Below are positions 18,781 to 30,700 of a stretch of 64,000 bases of DNA, in pieces. The DNA lies in contig NC_092675.1 in the NCBI RefSeq assembly GCF_964355755.1, positions 31,458,912 through 31,522,911 of the forward strand, written 5' to 3'. This stretch comes from Antedon mediterranea. Taxonomy: Eukaryota; Echinodermata; Crinoidea; Comatulida; Antedonidae. Made by a program: the position numbers and the translations under genes. The notes under the pieces were generated by a model that saw nothing but the letters and a program-made list of their open reading frames with translations, did no database searches and was not told the DNA's origin. Every line of letters starts with the position of its first letter. Positions within the stretch are counted from its first letter, which is position 1.

Positions 18781-21700
18781 ATGTTTTCTTCTAAACAGAA
18801 TATAAAAGATAAAGGTGTAAGCAGTGGAGTTGGAAGACTACAATATCTTCAACAGCTGGTTACTGAGTTCCAAAAGACAACAGACGATAGTAAATTATCT
18901 GATTTTTTAATTTTTTTGCCCACTTCTTTCTCATCTTCTTACCACCCTAGCTAGCCTAGTACTACTAGGCTAGTAGAGTAGGCCTAGTACTACTGTACTA
19001 CGTAACACTGTAGAGTAGATAGGCCTATCCAGAGCCATATACATAAAGAGTTACGACATTGGATTATAGTCACGTGATATGCAGATCAAAATGTGTCAAA
19101 CTTGTCTGCATTAATGCATGTAAAGTATAGGAGCAACAAAATACTTTAAACTTTTTCTTATATTTATTAAAAAAATGTAATTGCACATTTTGCGATGAAA
19201 TATCGATGTGCACAGCGTACAGAAGTACTTGCGGCAAAGAATATTGTGCGCGCGTGCGCTAGTACATTGTAATGTTTGATTGATTGATTTTGGAACAAAA
19301 CATCCCATAACTACGTCCTATTAATAACAATTATGTAATATTTTCAATTCATAATGCATGCTTTGATGACTAAATAAAATAATAAAGTGTCGACGTCGTG
19401 GATATATTTGTTAATATACTGAAAAGGGTATGAACAATATTTAAATAATAAAGGCAATTATTACAAATGAAATGATGAACGAGTCTCTGAATGTTAATAA
19501 CGTTGGCGGCGCAGTTTGTGTAAAAAACACACAGAAAGCCATATACTGCATAAAAAGAGGGGTGAATTTGTGTGTTTTTTGTATTGGTTCATTCTTTGAT
19601 GCATTCTAACTTCCATGTAGGCCCTAGCATTTATTTTGTTGTTATTATAAAACATATATATATATTTTAACAAATCAATACCATTAATAAATTAATTACT
19701 AGAATAAAAATGGAATCTAAGCGTTATTTCATTGACAACAAAATCTAAAAATAATGCATAGAACTTCAGGAAAACACTATACAAAAGAGACGCGCGCGCC
19801 CTCAGCGTGCGAATTCTTTGACACAAAAATGGCTTCTAATTTTCAATGTCGTAACTCTTAATATATATGGCTCTGGGCCTATCCATCCTCATTAATATTA
19901 TTATTATTGAATATTATATTATCTTGATTGTGTAGTGAGTGTAAACATCACTATACATTTATATTAGAAGAACAAGTAAAGAAATGTATTACTTATAGAT
20001 TATGCTTTATAAAGTCTCGAAATTCAGGTTAGTAACTATATTTATAAGAAAGGCGGATTTATTAAAGCCCCATTCCCTACGTTTTTTAGATCTAATTTAA
20101 GGTCACAAACTATATTTAATGTAAAAATAATACTATATGGTCCTATTGCGATAACTTTTTTCGTCTTTAAACGGTTAAAAATGTGAAAAATAAATCGATT
20201 TTAATAATTATAGCGGCCCGCTATAAATCCCAAAATGCATTGCGCGCGGATTGATATTGTTGTTTTTCACCTGTAATTCGCCCACTTTTCGATCGATCGT
20301 GAAGCCAAAACAAATGGAAGACTCCTAACTTTTCAGCGAAAATACCGGGTTTTCCCCAATTTGTATCAACGGAGTCTGGCAAAAATAGAAAGATAATTAA
20401 TGCAGCAACTATACAACGTCAGGCTAGGTATATAGCTAGCGTACGATGTTTGTACATTACCGATGTTTACCAGCTAGGCCTACAAAACTAAGCCTAGCTA
20501 GGCTAGGCCTGAGACCGTCCACGAGAGGTCGATCGCCGCGAGCTACTTAGGTAGTGCATTGTTTCTCACTTTTTATCATAATTTACCATAAAACGTACAT
20601 TTAAGACAAGGAATGACATGGTTTAATGTTTTTAAAGTGATATATATGTATTATTTTCCAAAAAACGTCCAAAATTGCAGGGAAGGGGTCTTTAAACATT
20701 CATTCATCTGCAGGAGCTCCAATGACTTGTTTATTATATGTTTTCTCTAGATTCTGTCCCTGACTAAATAATTGAATAAAAGAAATGTTTGTTTTTTTTT
20801 TACAGTTTACAAACGACAAGTTATTGCAAATTTGGCAAATTTTTCATATGATCCTGTCAACTATGGGTATCTACAGCAACTGAATGTCATTGACCTTTTT
20901 CTTGGTGAGAATAATATTACCGTATACATTGCACGCTTTAGAGTGACTTACCCTGAAATATTCAAATTTTCAAAAGTACCACACATATTTGGTATTATTC
21001 TACCAAATTTTAACAAATCTATTTTGTTTTCAACAGATTCATTATCAGATGATAACCTTGTAGAACTTGCAGTTGGTGGCTTATGCAACATTGCACTCGG
21101 TTTGTACAATAAAAAACATTTTGATTTGCAGTAAAAAATTAATTACATAAATCCAAATACATAAAAAAGTTTAAAAAAGTAAATATTAGCATTCAAATAT
21201 AAATGATGATCGCCAAATGCTACAGGGAATTAATTAAAGATGGTACTATATATTATGAGACTGTCTAGTAATAATTGTACAATTTACTAAAAAGATTAAT
21301 TTAACTTAAAGAATTAAAAAGGTTGATTAAATAATATTTCACATGTTCATTACATTCCACCCTCAATGGGAAACATCCAGATGCCGACACAATTTTGGAT
21401 GTTGTGTATATACTGCAAGTTGAAACATAATTGCAATTGTTTTTCAGACAAACAATGCAAAGAATACATATTACAAAATGATGGAGTACAAATGTTAAAA
21501 GAATGCCTATCTAAGTAAGTCAAAATCTATTTTATACTATCGAGGAAAACATGCTAATATTGTAAAATAATAGTGATCAATAAGCATAAAAACTTTTTTT
21601 ATTTCAGTCAAAATGAGGAAGTGGTTCTTTCTGGCATAACAACATTAATATTTTTGATAACACCCGCTTCAAAATTAGGTAATTAATCCAGTAATTGGTC

Positions 21701-22115
21701 AAATAATATAGTAGTGCAAGCAGGCCTAACTGAATTGGGGTTTTTTCATCATAATTATTGTAGTATACATTGATTATTGATTGTCATTTCACACAATGGA
21801 TGAAACAATGCTATAGCGACTCATGTTTTTGTGTTTAGTTATAGTTTGGCCTATTGTGATTTTGAGTCATTTAGCAAAGTTTATGTTGCTATATTTTTCA
21901 ATATTATAGAAATAACTGCCCCAGAGGTGATAGCATGTATGCAGCGGTTTTCAACATCTTTAAGTACTCGTCTTAGTAACCTGGCAACGGTTTTTATGCA
22001 AGATTACTGCACTGAGAGTCAACTAAACAGCTGTTTAACAACAACAAAACCGATAGGGATACCATTACCTGCCAGCACACCACCAGAAACAACCAATACC
22101 AGTGATAATTCATGA
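18781..22115 (+). CDS. ARMC7: Armadillo repeat-containing protein 7
   Basis: This is a small all-helical armadillo-repeat protein; the human protein is linked to the spliceosome by proteomics, but its mechanism is poorly defined. Six coding exons: 18781-18889, 20806-20904, 21037-21099, 21448-21514, 21608-21678, 21910-22115. Total 615 nt, 204 aa, against 198 in human. Diagnostic stretches are [16 protein letters not shown] near the N terminus, [48 protein letters not shown] and the C-terminal [11 protein letters not shown] followed by GIPLP. It lies head-to-head with PRKAA. Intron 1 (1.9 kb) carries two DNA transposons. A minisatellite starts within six bases of the stop codon. Confidence 0.93.
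19030..19875. mobile_element. Non-autonomous hAT transposon
   Basis: Terminal inverted repeats start CAGAGCCATATA and continue to AAGAGTTACGACATTG on both sides, about 35 bp. An exact 8-bp direct repeat GGCCTATC flanks the element (19022-19029 and 19876-19883). An 8-bp duplication with CAG-start termini is characteristic of the hAT superfamily. The 846-bp body has no transposase reading frame. Confidence 0.85.
20066..20691. mobile_element. TTAA-inserting DNA transposon remnant
   Basis: The ends are AGCCCCATTCCCT at 20066 and, as complement of the right end, AGACCCCTTCCCT, flanked on both sides by TTAA (20062-20065 and 20692-20695). Both ends continue with an ACGTTTTTT-like block. A TTAA duplication points to the piggyBac or Kolobok superfamilies; which one cannot be told without a transposase. 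Confidence 0.7.
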
Positions 22116-22120
22116 CAAGA

Positions 22121-22535
22121 AATGAACTAATTGACCCACTACCTTATAGCATGGAGTTAGTTCCTAACTTATTTCTACATGCTTATAGTAATTGACCCAC
22201 TACCTTATAGCATGGAGTTAGTTCCTAACTTATTTCTACATGCTTATAGTAATTGACCCACTACCTTATAGCATGGAGTTAGTTCCTAACTTATTTCTAA
22301 TTGAGCCACTACCTTATAGCATGGAGTTAGTTCCTAACTTATTTCTAATTGAGCCACTACCTTATAGCATGGAGTTAGTTCCTAACTTATTTCTACATGA
22401 AATGAACTAATTGAGCCACTACCTTATAGCATGGAGTTAGTTCTTAACTTATTTCTACATGAAATGAACTAATTGACCCACTACCTTATAGCATGGAGTT
22501 AGTTCCTAACTTATTTCTACATGCTACTTATAGTA
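22121..22535. repeat. 61-bp minisatellite in the ARMC7 3' region
   Basis: About seven copies of a 61-bp unit containing CCACTACCTTATAGCATGGA and TTAGTTCCTAACTTATTTCT follow the ARMC7 stop codon. Two middle units are shortened by roughly 13-16 bp. If the 3' untranslated region extends this far, the array would be transcribed. Confidence 0.9.
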
Positions 22536-23126
22536 AGCAAAATAAGTACAGTACTCAACAATTTTAAAGATCTCAATCTGATCCATTTTAAGAATTTTAA
22601 TATCCGATATACTTACACATTGAAAAATGTTTGATGCATGCCACTTGACTGTCAGAACGTATACTTATACCATCACTTACCACTTAAAGAGGTAGGGTCT
22701 GTCAAAACTGACATCAACTTCATACCAAAGTGGTATTATTTACATAATGTGTATTCATAGAAGCTTAATATCCATGATCAATAGTTCAACTTGTGATGCC
22801 ATTCATTTTCTTCTGTTAATACAGTATACATTTACCAAAATCAGGGCAAGAACTATAGGACTAATCAAATTTATAGTAATTCAATAAAAATCCTCGGTGT
22901 GTAGATACCAAATGTATTTACTGTTGTCAATAAAAGCATTTAAATCTGTAAAACAGATTTCTCATTGAATTAGTTAAAATTGGATTTTTAGACAATATGG
23001 GCAACATTCTACCGCTGATTTTCTGGCATACAAAACTACAAAACAAACAAAATGAGAGTAAGAGATAGTTGCCAAAACTTTATTTTTTAATACAGTAAGA
23101 TGTTGTCTATGCTGCGATCATCTTGC

Positions 23127-24523
23127 TTATTTTGCTTGTGATGCTGCTCCACGTTGTCTTGGTGTGGGTGTTGTGCCCTCTCTGAAACCATTACTATAAT
23201 ATGAATATATATAAACATTAATATTATTAGTTTAGTATAAAATGTCCACTAACCCTGTAACCTAATTTATTTTTTTCTATGTATTTTATTGGAATTTAAG
23301 GGGGCCCTGAATATCAACTGCCATTAATTTGTCCAGCTGAAAGGGTTACCCTTTATAAATAAAGTTGAAATAAAAAAAAAATGATTGTAAGTTGTTGAAT
23401 AGATCATCTTGTACACCCTATAATTTGTTTTTATTAATTTAAAGCGGTGAATATCGATGAATACAAACTTACGTGAATCTTCTGTGCACATCTTTAAGAT
23501 GTCTGATTCTACCAGTTCCTGTAGTACGTCGCCTTTTAGCTTTAATACTCCAGTTATCTATTAAAAATTATGTTTGAGCAATTCAATACACACAAAATAA
23601 TTACAGTTTTGAAATGAATTTAGAGCTTCAAAAATGTTATATATAACCTTAGAAAATACAAGCCTTACATGTCCTTATTCTTTTAGAAGGATATCCACAT
23701 GCTGCACACGTCTTCTTTTGAATGTGGTAACTTCGCCGACCACACCTTCTACAGAAAGTGTGCGACTTGTTATGCCGCTTCCCAAAACTGGATGTACCCT
23801 TGGTCTGTTAAAAATTGTAAAATAATGTTAACACATCTTAACCAGTGTTTTAGTAAGTACTACAAGTAGTAAGTAAGTAATACGCCGACTCCAGAAGAGC
23901 GAGGGAGAAGATGGGAAGAAGGCGACACATATATCACATCAGTTGAATTTTTTTTTTTTATGAAATGGCAAGTGTAAATAAGGCCACACACCACGACCAA
24001 TCGCACTGTTGTTACTGTTAGTGCGAGTGACTAGTAGTAGCCTGTCATCCTAGCCTCTGCTTCGGCCGGCTCACACCTCACTCAGCAGTACAGTACACAG
24101 TACCTAAAGTTTCGGCCGATATTATAGCCCAACCTAATATTAATAATAAATAAAGGGAAGGCCTAGTTGGGACATAGTTTAATCTTTATAATGTTCCCTT
24201 AGCAATATTACATGACCATAATTACAGTCTACAGGACTACGACATTAATTTGTCAAGAAGCCTAGCCTAGCACATAAGCACATACTGTCCTAAGCCTAGG
24301 ACAGTAGAAGAGGAACGAATGACCTGGTGGTTCTAGCTAGGCATAATGGTTATGGCATTTCAATCAAGCATTTCTACAAAACAAACACAAATTAACCGTT
24401 TTAACGATTATAAGATAACTATTATTTATTGTTATTACATTTTTCGGACAAAAAAAGTACCGATGTTTAATAATAACCGTGATTGTTATAGATTACTTTA
24501 CCATTACAAATTATGCTTACCAT
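23127..24523 (-). CDS. RPL37: 60S ribosomal protein L37 (eL37)
   Basis: This is a core protein of the large cytosolic ribosomal subunit that binds 5.8S/25S-28S rRNA through a zinc ribbon. Coding exons (minus strand): 24523-24521 (ATG alone), 23804-23669, 23557-23473, 23193-23127. Total 291 nt, 96 aa, against 97 in human. The protein starts [11 protein letters not shown]. It has the zinc ligands C19-x2-C22 and C34-x2-C37 in HTFCRRCG and KTCAACGYP, and continues [20 protein letters not shown] to a basic tail. An exon ending right after the ATG is normal for this gene. Intron 3 carries a retroposon tail at about 23280-23380. Confidence 0.97.
23280..23382 (+). repeat. Retroposon 3' end in RPL37 intron 3
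   Basis: A segment ending TAAATAAAGTTGAAATAAAA with a poly-A run looks like the 3' end of a truncated LINE or SINE. It is non-coding and lies antisense to RPL37. Confidence 0.45.
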
Positions 24524-24869
24524 TTCGGCTTTATGGGAATTTCGAAAAGGCTGTCCTCTCTCGGTTGTAATACAAAGTAGACAATTAGACGTTCATTATA
24601 CAGTACAGCAATGGGTGGACAGCCAGAGAGCGAATGGACAAGGAGTCTAATCGACAAGTCGATATAACGTAATATCCGAAGGGGAATTCCATTTAAGGAC
24701 AATGACGTAATGTTATGCTTCCACGTTGTCACTGCCACGACCCCAACTTTATGTTGGAAGTCACAGTCAATAAAAGACAGGACGCAATGTTTTTTCCTGT
24801 ATTCACTGGTTATTAGGTCTTGTTCAGTTCTGCAACGTAGGCTACTAATTAAACATTTAACAACTCAAT
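24524..24869. promoter_or_regulatory. Shared head-to-head promoter of RPL37 and FBXO4
   Basis: The two ATGs diverge across 346 bp. On the RPL37 side a pyrimidine tract CCTTTTC (complement of 24544-24550) lies about 21-27 nt before the ATG and could be a 5'-TOP transcription start, as expected of ribosomal protein mRNAs. A TGACGTAA element (24703-24710) resembles a CRE/ATF site and sits near the middle. No obvious TATA box was placed. Confidence 0.55.
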
Positions 24870-27288
24870 ATGTTTGGTAATGAGGAAACTCTTGCGCATG
24901 TCAACCAATTACTAATTCTACAACAAAAACAAGAAAATGCAATGGGATTTGATTTTGATTCCGTCGTTAAGTCATCTTATAAATTATTCGCAAGCATGTA
25001 CGGTGAAAGTGGCATTGAAGGGAACACTACTGAGGGACAATCCACCACTAGCCATCAGATGTCAGAAAACCAGTACAATGATGATATTGTAATCATGGTT
25101 GAACCAAGTACAACTGAAATTAGTTTTAATACCTTTGGTATTCTGGACCTTCCTGTAAGTATAAGTCTACAGAATATCGGATATAGTCACTGAAACCAAG
25201 GCAATCTAACAGATTGCCTTGCCGAAACAACAGGATTTCAAAAACTATAACATGCTTAGTTATTACTATATTAGTAGGTTTTTGCTTTTTCAGACTATAT
25301 TACTAACAGTATATATTTTACCTAGAATGCATTGCTATTAATTTGTCTTCATAACATTTCCTTTGGATTTGTTATTACTGTTACTGTATTTATTTGTTGA
25401 ATATAGTTTAAACATTCAATTTCAGGTACAGGTGCAACTGCACATATTTTCATTTTTGACTGCTCAAGATTTAAGTCAAGCTAGTCAGAGTTGTCGTACA
25501 TGGAATGATTTGTGTTCAGACCATCTTCTCTGGAAACGGTTGCTGAACATAGACCAACATCAATGGAACACTGTTAGTCATAGTACCAACCCTGCTGTTT
25601 ACAGAGCTGTTGATTCTGACCTTTCACAAAAAGAAATGTAAGAATTTGACCAAACAGTGTAAACCTCTGTCTATACTATAACATTTTAAGTGACAAAAAA
25701 TGTGATGTGCCCATATATGGTATAGACATGATGATGTCATATCACTACCATATTTAGACACATCACACTTTTTTTGTCAAACTAGTTTGATAGTGTGGAC
25801 AGAGCTTTTGTGTATGAATATACTCAAATAGTTTAATCATACCAGTATTTTATATTAATTTTTATTAAGAGAAATCTTTTTTTAATTGCAGCTATTCAAG
25901 ATGTTGTCCACATGCCCAGTCTGTAATCACTGGTCTTCGTTTTTCAATTCCAAGACTTTTTCGATCCTTAGTTTTGACAAAACCACCAAAAATTGTAATG
26001 TTTGGTCCTGGTTTAGAATGTGAAGACACTTCATCCATTGTTCGCAAGTTTCTTGGAGAAAGACCAGAAATCTTCAAAACTTGTGGTGGTTTCCCAGGAG
26101 AATTCCCAGGAAGTAAGTCAATTATTAGTCATTTTAATTAAATATGAATGTTTAAAAACTATTTTTTTTGTAATGAAAATATTATATAATAGTAATGTGA
26201 ATATTAGTGCAATATAGAATGACATTTTTACTGTGACCTACTTTCACTTTCAGGTATAGGTACTGGTTTCTATGTTAAAGTGGAAAATACATTTCAGATT
26301 CGTTTGATTACACTTTACTCAGGGACAAGGTAAGCAATTATGTAATGAAAAATAAACCAATTTGGATATCATGTAGGCCTATCTATCTATTTAACCTACT
26401 GTTGCATATTAAATATGTGCAATTTAACGTTAATCATACATTTTATTTCCTTAAAAGGAAAGAACGAGAGAACCAAAATGTAAACCAACGAGCAAGTCGA
26501 AATAAGCTGTTGGTAGCTGCAGCAGCAAGAGATGAAGAAGACATTGTTAACCAAGAAAATAATGGCGAGAACCCATTTGATGCAAGTCATTCTGTGAGGG
26601 CGCTGTGTAGGACGGTTGATGCGTTTATATTTGTACTGAATGCTTCTACGTCTGCTACAACATCTGGTTAGTTTGATTTTTTTTAATTAAAATATTTTGA
26701 CAAATCAGGGTGATAAAGAGCATCCATTATAATATTACGTGCAAATTATATTTTGCTATTGAACTATGATTTGTATTGCTTGTTGCAGTTTCTGAAGGAA
26801 AACCAGAGTTATTGACAATAATGAATGACAGATGGACACATCCTTCAATACCATTACTTATTTTATCATGCGTTAAAAATGATGATGTTACAAGAGTGTC
26901 TTGCATAACTGTTGCTGATCAATTACAACTTCACAATATGAACAGAGTTTGGAAAGTAAGTTTTATTTTTTTATAACTTTTGTGAAAGACTAAGTTCACT
27001 ATCACAACATTTTTGTGCCCATTGTAGTTTTTATATAAAAGTAGTTTTTCTGAAGTTTTATAAAATAATAAGTGATGAAAATAAGCTCAAAGTAAGGTTA
27101 ATATACCTAGATGTTATAGCAACCAGGTTAATACTGGAGATCATATTGTACACTGTTCCAAGTCAACAGGTTAATGATAATTAATTACCGTTTCATTTCT
27201 GTTACAGATGTACAACTGTAATATACAAACACTAGATGGAGTCACTGATGGTATAAAATGGATTAAAGGTGCTGTAGACAGCAGGTGA
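24870..27288 (+). CDS. FBXO4: F-box only protein 4
   Basis: This is a substrate-recognition subunit of an SCF (SKP1-CUL1-F-box) ubiquitin ligase; the vertebrate protein targets cyclin D1 and TRF1. Seven coding exons: 24870-25154, 25426-25637, 25892-26112, 26254-26329, 26458-26666, 26789-26955, 27208-27288. Total 1251 nt, 416 aa, against 387 in human. The F-box is at residues ~93-135 (LPVQVQLHIFSFLTAQDL ... WKRLL). It is followed by the family's atypical GTPase-like domain, with the matching blocks RCCPHAQSVITG, FGPGLE, GIGTGF-like SIGTGFYVKVE, LYSGTRKERE and LLILSCVKNDD. The longer, less conserved N terminus before the F-box explains the extra length. It is divergent from RPL37 and convergent with SPTLC1. 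Confidence 0.93.
25660..25808. mobile_element. ~150-bp palindromic MITE, copy 1
   Basis: It sits in FBXO4 intron 2. The ends are near-complementary (CTCTGTCTATACTAT on the left, ATAGTGTGGACAGAG on the right) with inverted GTGACAAAAAATGTGATG / CATCACACTTTTTTTGTC blocks and an ATGATGTCATATCACTACCA centre. Copies of the same family are at about 32930, 51207, 53995 and 54640. Confidence 0.75.
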
Positions 27289-27726
27289 TGAACCAGTGCA
27301 TGCAACATATGCTGCTTTAACTCAATTAGGCTCATATTAAGGTTTTATAACAAAGTATTTCAAAGTCTTGATTGCAACTACAATTGTAAATTATTTATAA
27401 ACAACTATTCTATTTTGTATAATAAAAATGTGCAATACCTATACAAAGATATCAATGTATTTACATACATGTGTTGATAAATTAATTAACCTTTTATAAA
27501 CAGTTGGTCAAAGTTGTTAATAAATATTTGTTTCAATGCTTCCGATCTTTGCAATAAAAATGATTTCTATCAATTATGAGTAATACATCATCATTAGCAT
27601 TAGTGGTTTGCATACTACTAGTGTAACTGTTATGTACACACAGTAAGTGGATGGTGTTTCTGCTACAAATGACTATTATGGGATGTCTGCTGTATAAAAT
27701 CAATATACCCATCTTTATGATCATTG
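27289..27726. other. Convergent 3' region of FBXO4 and SPTLC1
   Basis: About 440 bp separate the two stop codons. AATAAA at 27421-27426, 133 bp after the FBXO4 stop, is the likely FBXO4 polyadenylation signal. I could not place a confident minus-strand signal for SPTLC1. The 3' untranslated regions may overlap. Confidence 0.5.
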
Positions 27727-30700
27727 TTATTGTGCCAGGACTTCTTGTACAGCATTTTTAATTGCATCCACACAAGTCGTCAACATTTCCTCAGTTAAAG
27801 TGCAATTTATAGCGACACGAATACTGAAAAACAAATATATCTTTGATATTTAACAGTTTCAATATTGTAAGGAAAAACAATAAATTGAGTAATATGTAAA
27901 GTTCAAATACCTTGGTTCCGGTGGGTTGTATTCTTCATCATTAAGATATCGTGCTACTGTTAAGACAGCTCCATGATCAAGTGCCTACAATAAGAAGTAT
28001 ATTAAGATATCGTGCTACTGTTAAGACAGCTCCATGATCAAGTGCCTACAATAAGAAGTATATTAAGATATCGTGCTACTGTTAAGACAGCTCCATGATC
28101 AAGTGCCTACAATAAGAAGTATATTAAGATATCGTGCTACTGTTAAGACAGCTCCATGATCAAGTGCCTACAATAAGAAGTATGACATTCTTATTTTTGT
28201 AGATCCAATTAAATAGAAAAGTAAATATTTGAAACAAAATTAAATTATTCCAAAATCTAAGTCTGTACAGTATTTATAATAAAATATGAAGTCGTATAAA
28301 CTATTCATAATAAAACTGACCTTATCTACAATACTCTGTAGAAGTCGAAGGTCATCGTCATGGCTTCCTACAGATTTTGTTAGGTATAAATGTTGTACTG
28401 GTGACACAGCTTCACCAACCCTCTTCAGACCTGGAATGCTGAAAATAATAATAAATATATGTTTATTCTTACTCCTGAGGCTAATTAAGTATAACTCAAC
28501 AGTTCTTTTCAGAACTGAATACAACTTTATATCAACATATTGATTTCGCCACGCAAACAATAAAATAAAAACATCAAGAATTCCTGGAACTTTATAACTC
28601 AGTGGCATAGTATTTTTACAAAGCAGTATTTAATCGTGTTATTTCATTTCCTGTATTCTGTTACATCCCAAAAACTTTACTGTAATTGAAAAAAGGAAAT
28701 AACACAGTTTCCAAGCTATAGCTTCAAATTTGTGGGAGGTGTAAATATCAAAATCAAACATTACTTGTTTAATTGTTCATGCATTAACTTTGTATTTCGA
28801 CGTAAAGTCTTGAACATTCCTGGCTCTTTTTTCATAATTTCCAATGCAGTAAGAGAAGATGATGCCAACAACGGCGGAAGAGATGCAGAAAAACAATAAC
28901 CACTGCCAGATAACACCTGGAAAGAAAGACAAACAACTTGTCAGTAAGAGAAGATGATGCCAACAACGGCGGAAGAGATGCAGAAAAACAATAACCACTG
29001 CCAGATAACACCTGGAAAGAAAGACAAACAACTTGGGTGGTTTGTAAACAAATAAATCTAGAGATTGAACTATCATCAGTACATTAATTTCTATAATTTC
29101 AAAACACAGTGTAATATCTGACCTCTCTTTCTATCATGATCAAAGCTACTTCAACAATTACACTTATTTAGTCATTGTAAAAATACTGAAAGATAAAAAC
29201 TAATTGTTGACAACAACGTACCTGGTGATCTACGACATATTGTGTACCTGCACAGAATCCTCCAGTTGTACCAAAGGAATTCTCTAAGGATGCACATATC
29301 AGGTCAACGTTGCTAACCTTAGAAAACACACACAAATAAAACAACAAAATGCATTTGGATGAAAGATAGATCTCATCCTTATTTATAGAATTTATGCTAT
29401 TTTCATATGCATCACTAATATATATATATATAAAAAAAAGAATTTTTAACAGATAATTATTTGAAATCTAAAATACACTTTTCTAACCTAAATGGTTTTA
29501 TGAAATTAACATGCTTATAAAAGAAATAATAATGGAAGCTAGATATGATTCACAACTGTGATGTAACTTACAGGAATGTTGTAATGTTCAGTTAGGCCTT
29601 TTCCTGAATCTCCAAGAACTCCAAGAGACAAACTTTCTTCTAAGAAAATACGAACCTTGTACTTGAACTTGAACTCAACCTTCATGCAAATACAATTAAA
29701 TCAATCAATCTATATAAATTCAGTTGGTCACTTAACTAATGTTAAACCTTTATACAGTCAGTTGGTCACTTAACTAATGTTAAACCTTCATACAGTCAGT
29801 TGGTCACTTAACTAATGTTAAACCTTCATACAGTCAGCTGGTCACTTAACTAATGTTAAACCTTCATACAGTCAGTTGGTCACTTAACTAATGTTAAACC
29901 TATATTGAAAATATTCTTTTTTCCAAACCAATAATTAGTAAAAACTAACCTTGACAGTTTCGCTGTCCTGATCGGACAGCTTCTTCAGAAATAATGACGA
30001 TCTATCATCAAACAGACTGACCTCTAGAGGGCCTATTCTGTTTAATGACAGGGTCATACACGTGACTGAGTTGGTGGGTGCCCTCGTCTCTGTTGATGAT
30101 TTGGTTTCCTCGTCTGCGGATCCAGATGGCTTCTCTGATGCGTCGGTTGTTTGTATCTGGTTCCCTGTCGATGATTTTAGGTTGTGTCCAGTCTATATAT
30201 GTGATTTAACTTGACGGCATGATCTGCTATAGCTGATTTGCTCAGTTCATTTTTTGATTCTCTATGTGATTGACGAGTGAAGTTCTTTCTCTGTTGGGTT
30301 ATCTTTTCCGTTTCTTTTCTATGTTCTTTTAACCTTGTGTCAAAACAACGACCCGTTTCTCCAATGTAGGTGAGATCACAATTAGAACATGAGATTTCGT
30401 AGACGCAATTAGCCACTTTCAATTTGTCAACTTGGTCTTTTGGGTGGACAAGTAGTTGGCGTAATGAAGTGTGGGGTTTCATAGCTGTGTTGATGCCAAA
30501 CTCCTTAAACACTTTACTAACTCGCTCCGAAAGTCCTGCTACATAAGGGACGACTACAAATCCTTTGCTTTCCATGGTGTTTTCTTTCTTCTTGGATGTT
30601 ACTTTTTTATTTTCTTTTATTTTTTTCTTTACTTGGTTGAATGACCACTTAGGATAGCCACATCTGGAAAGGGCTGATGTTATATTGGCCTCTTCTGTAT

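Noticed and set aside
19111-19308. 65-codon minus-strand ORF as a hAT transposase fragment
   Set aside because: No hAT dimerisation or DDE motif is visible; it is chance coding within the element.
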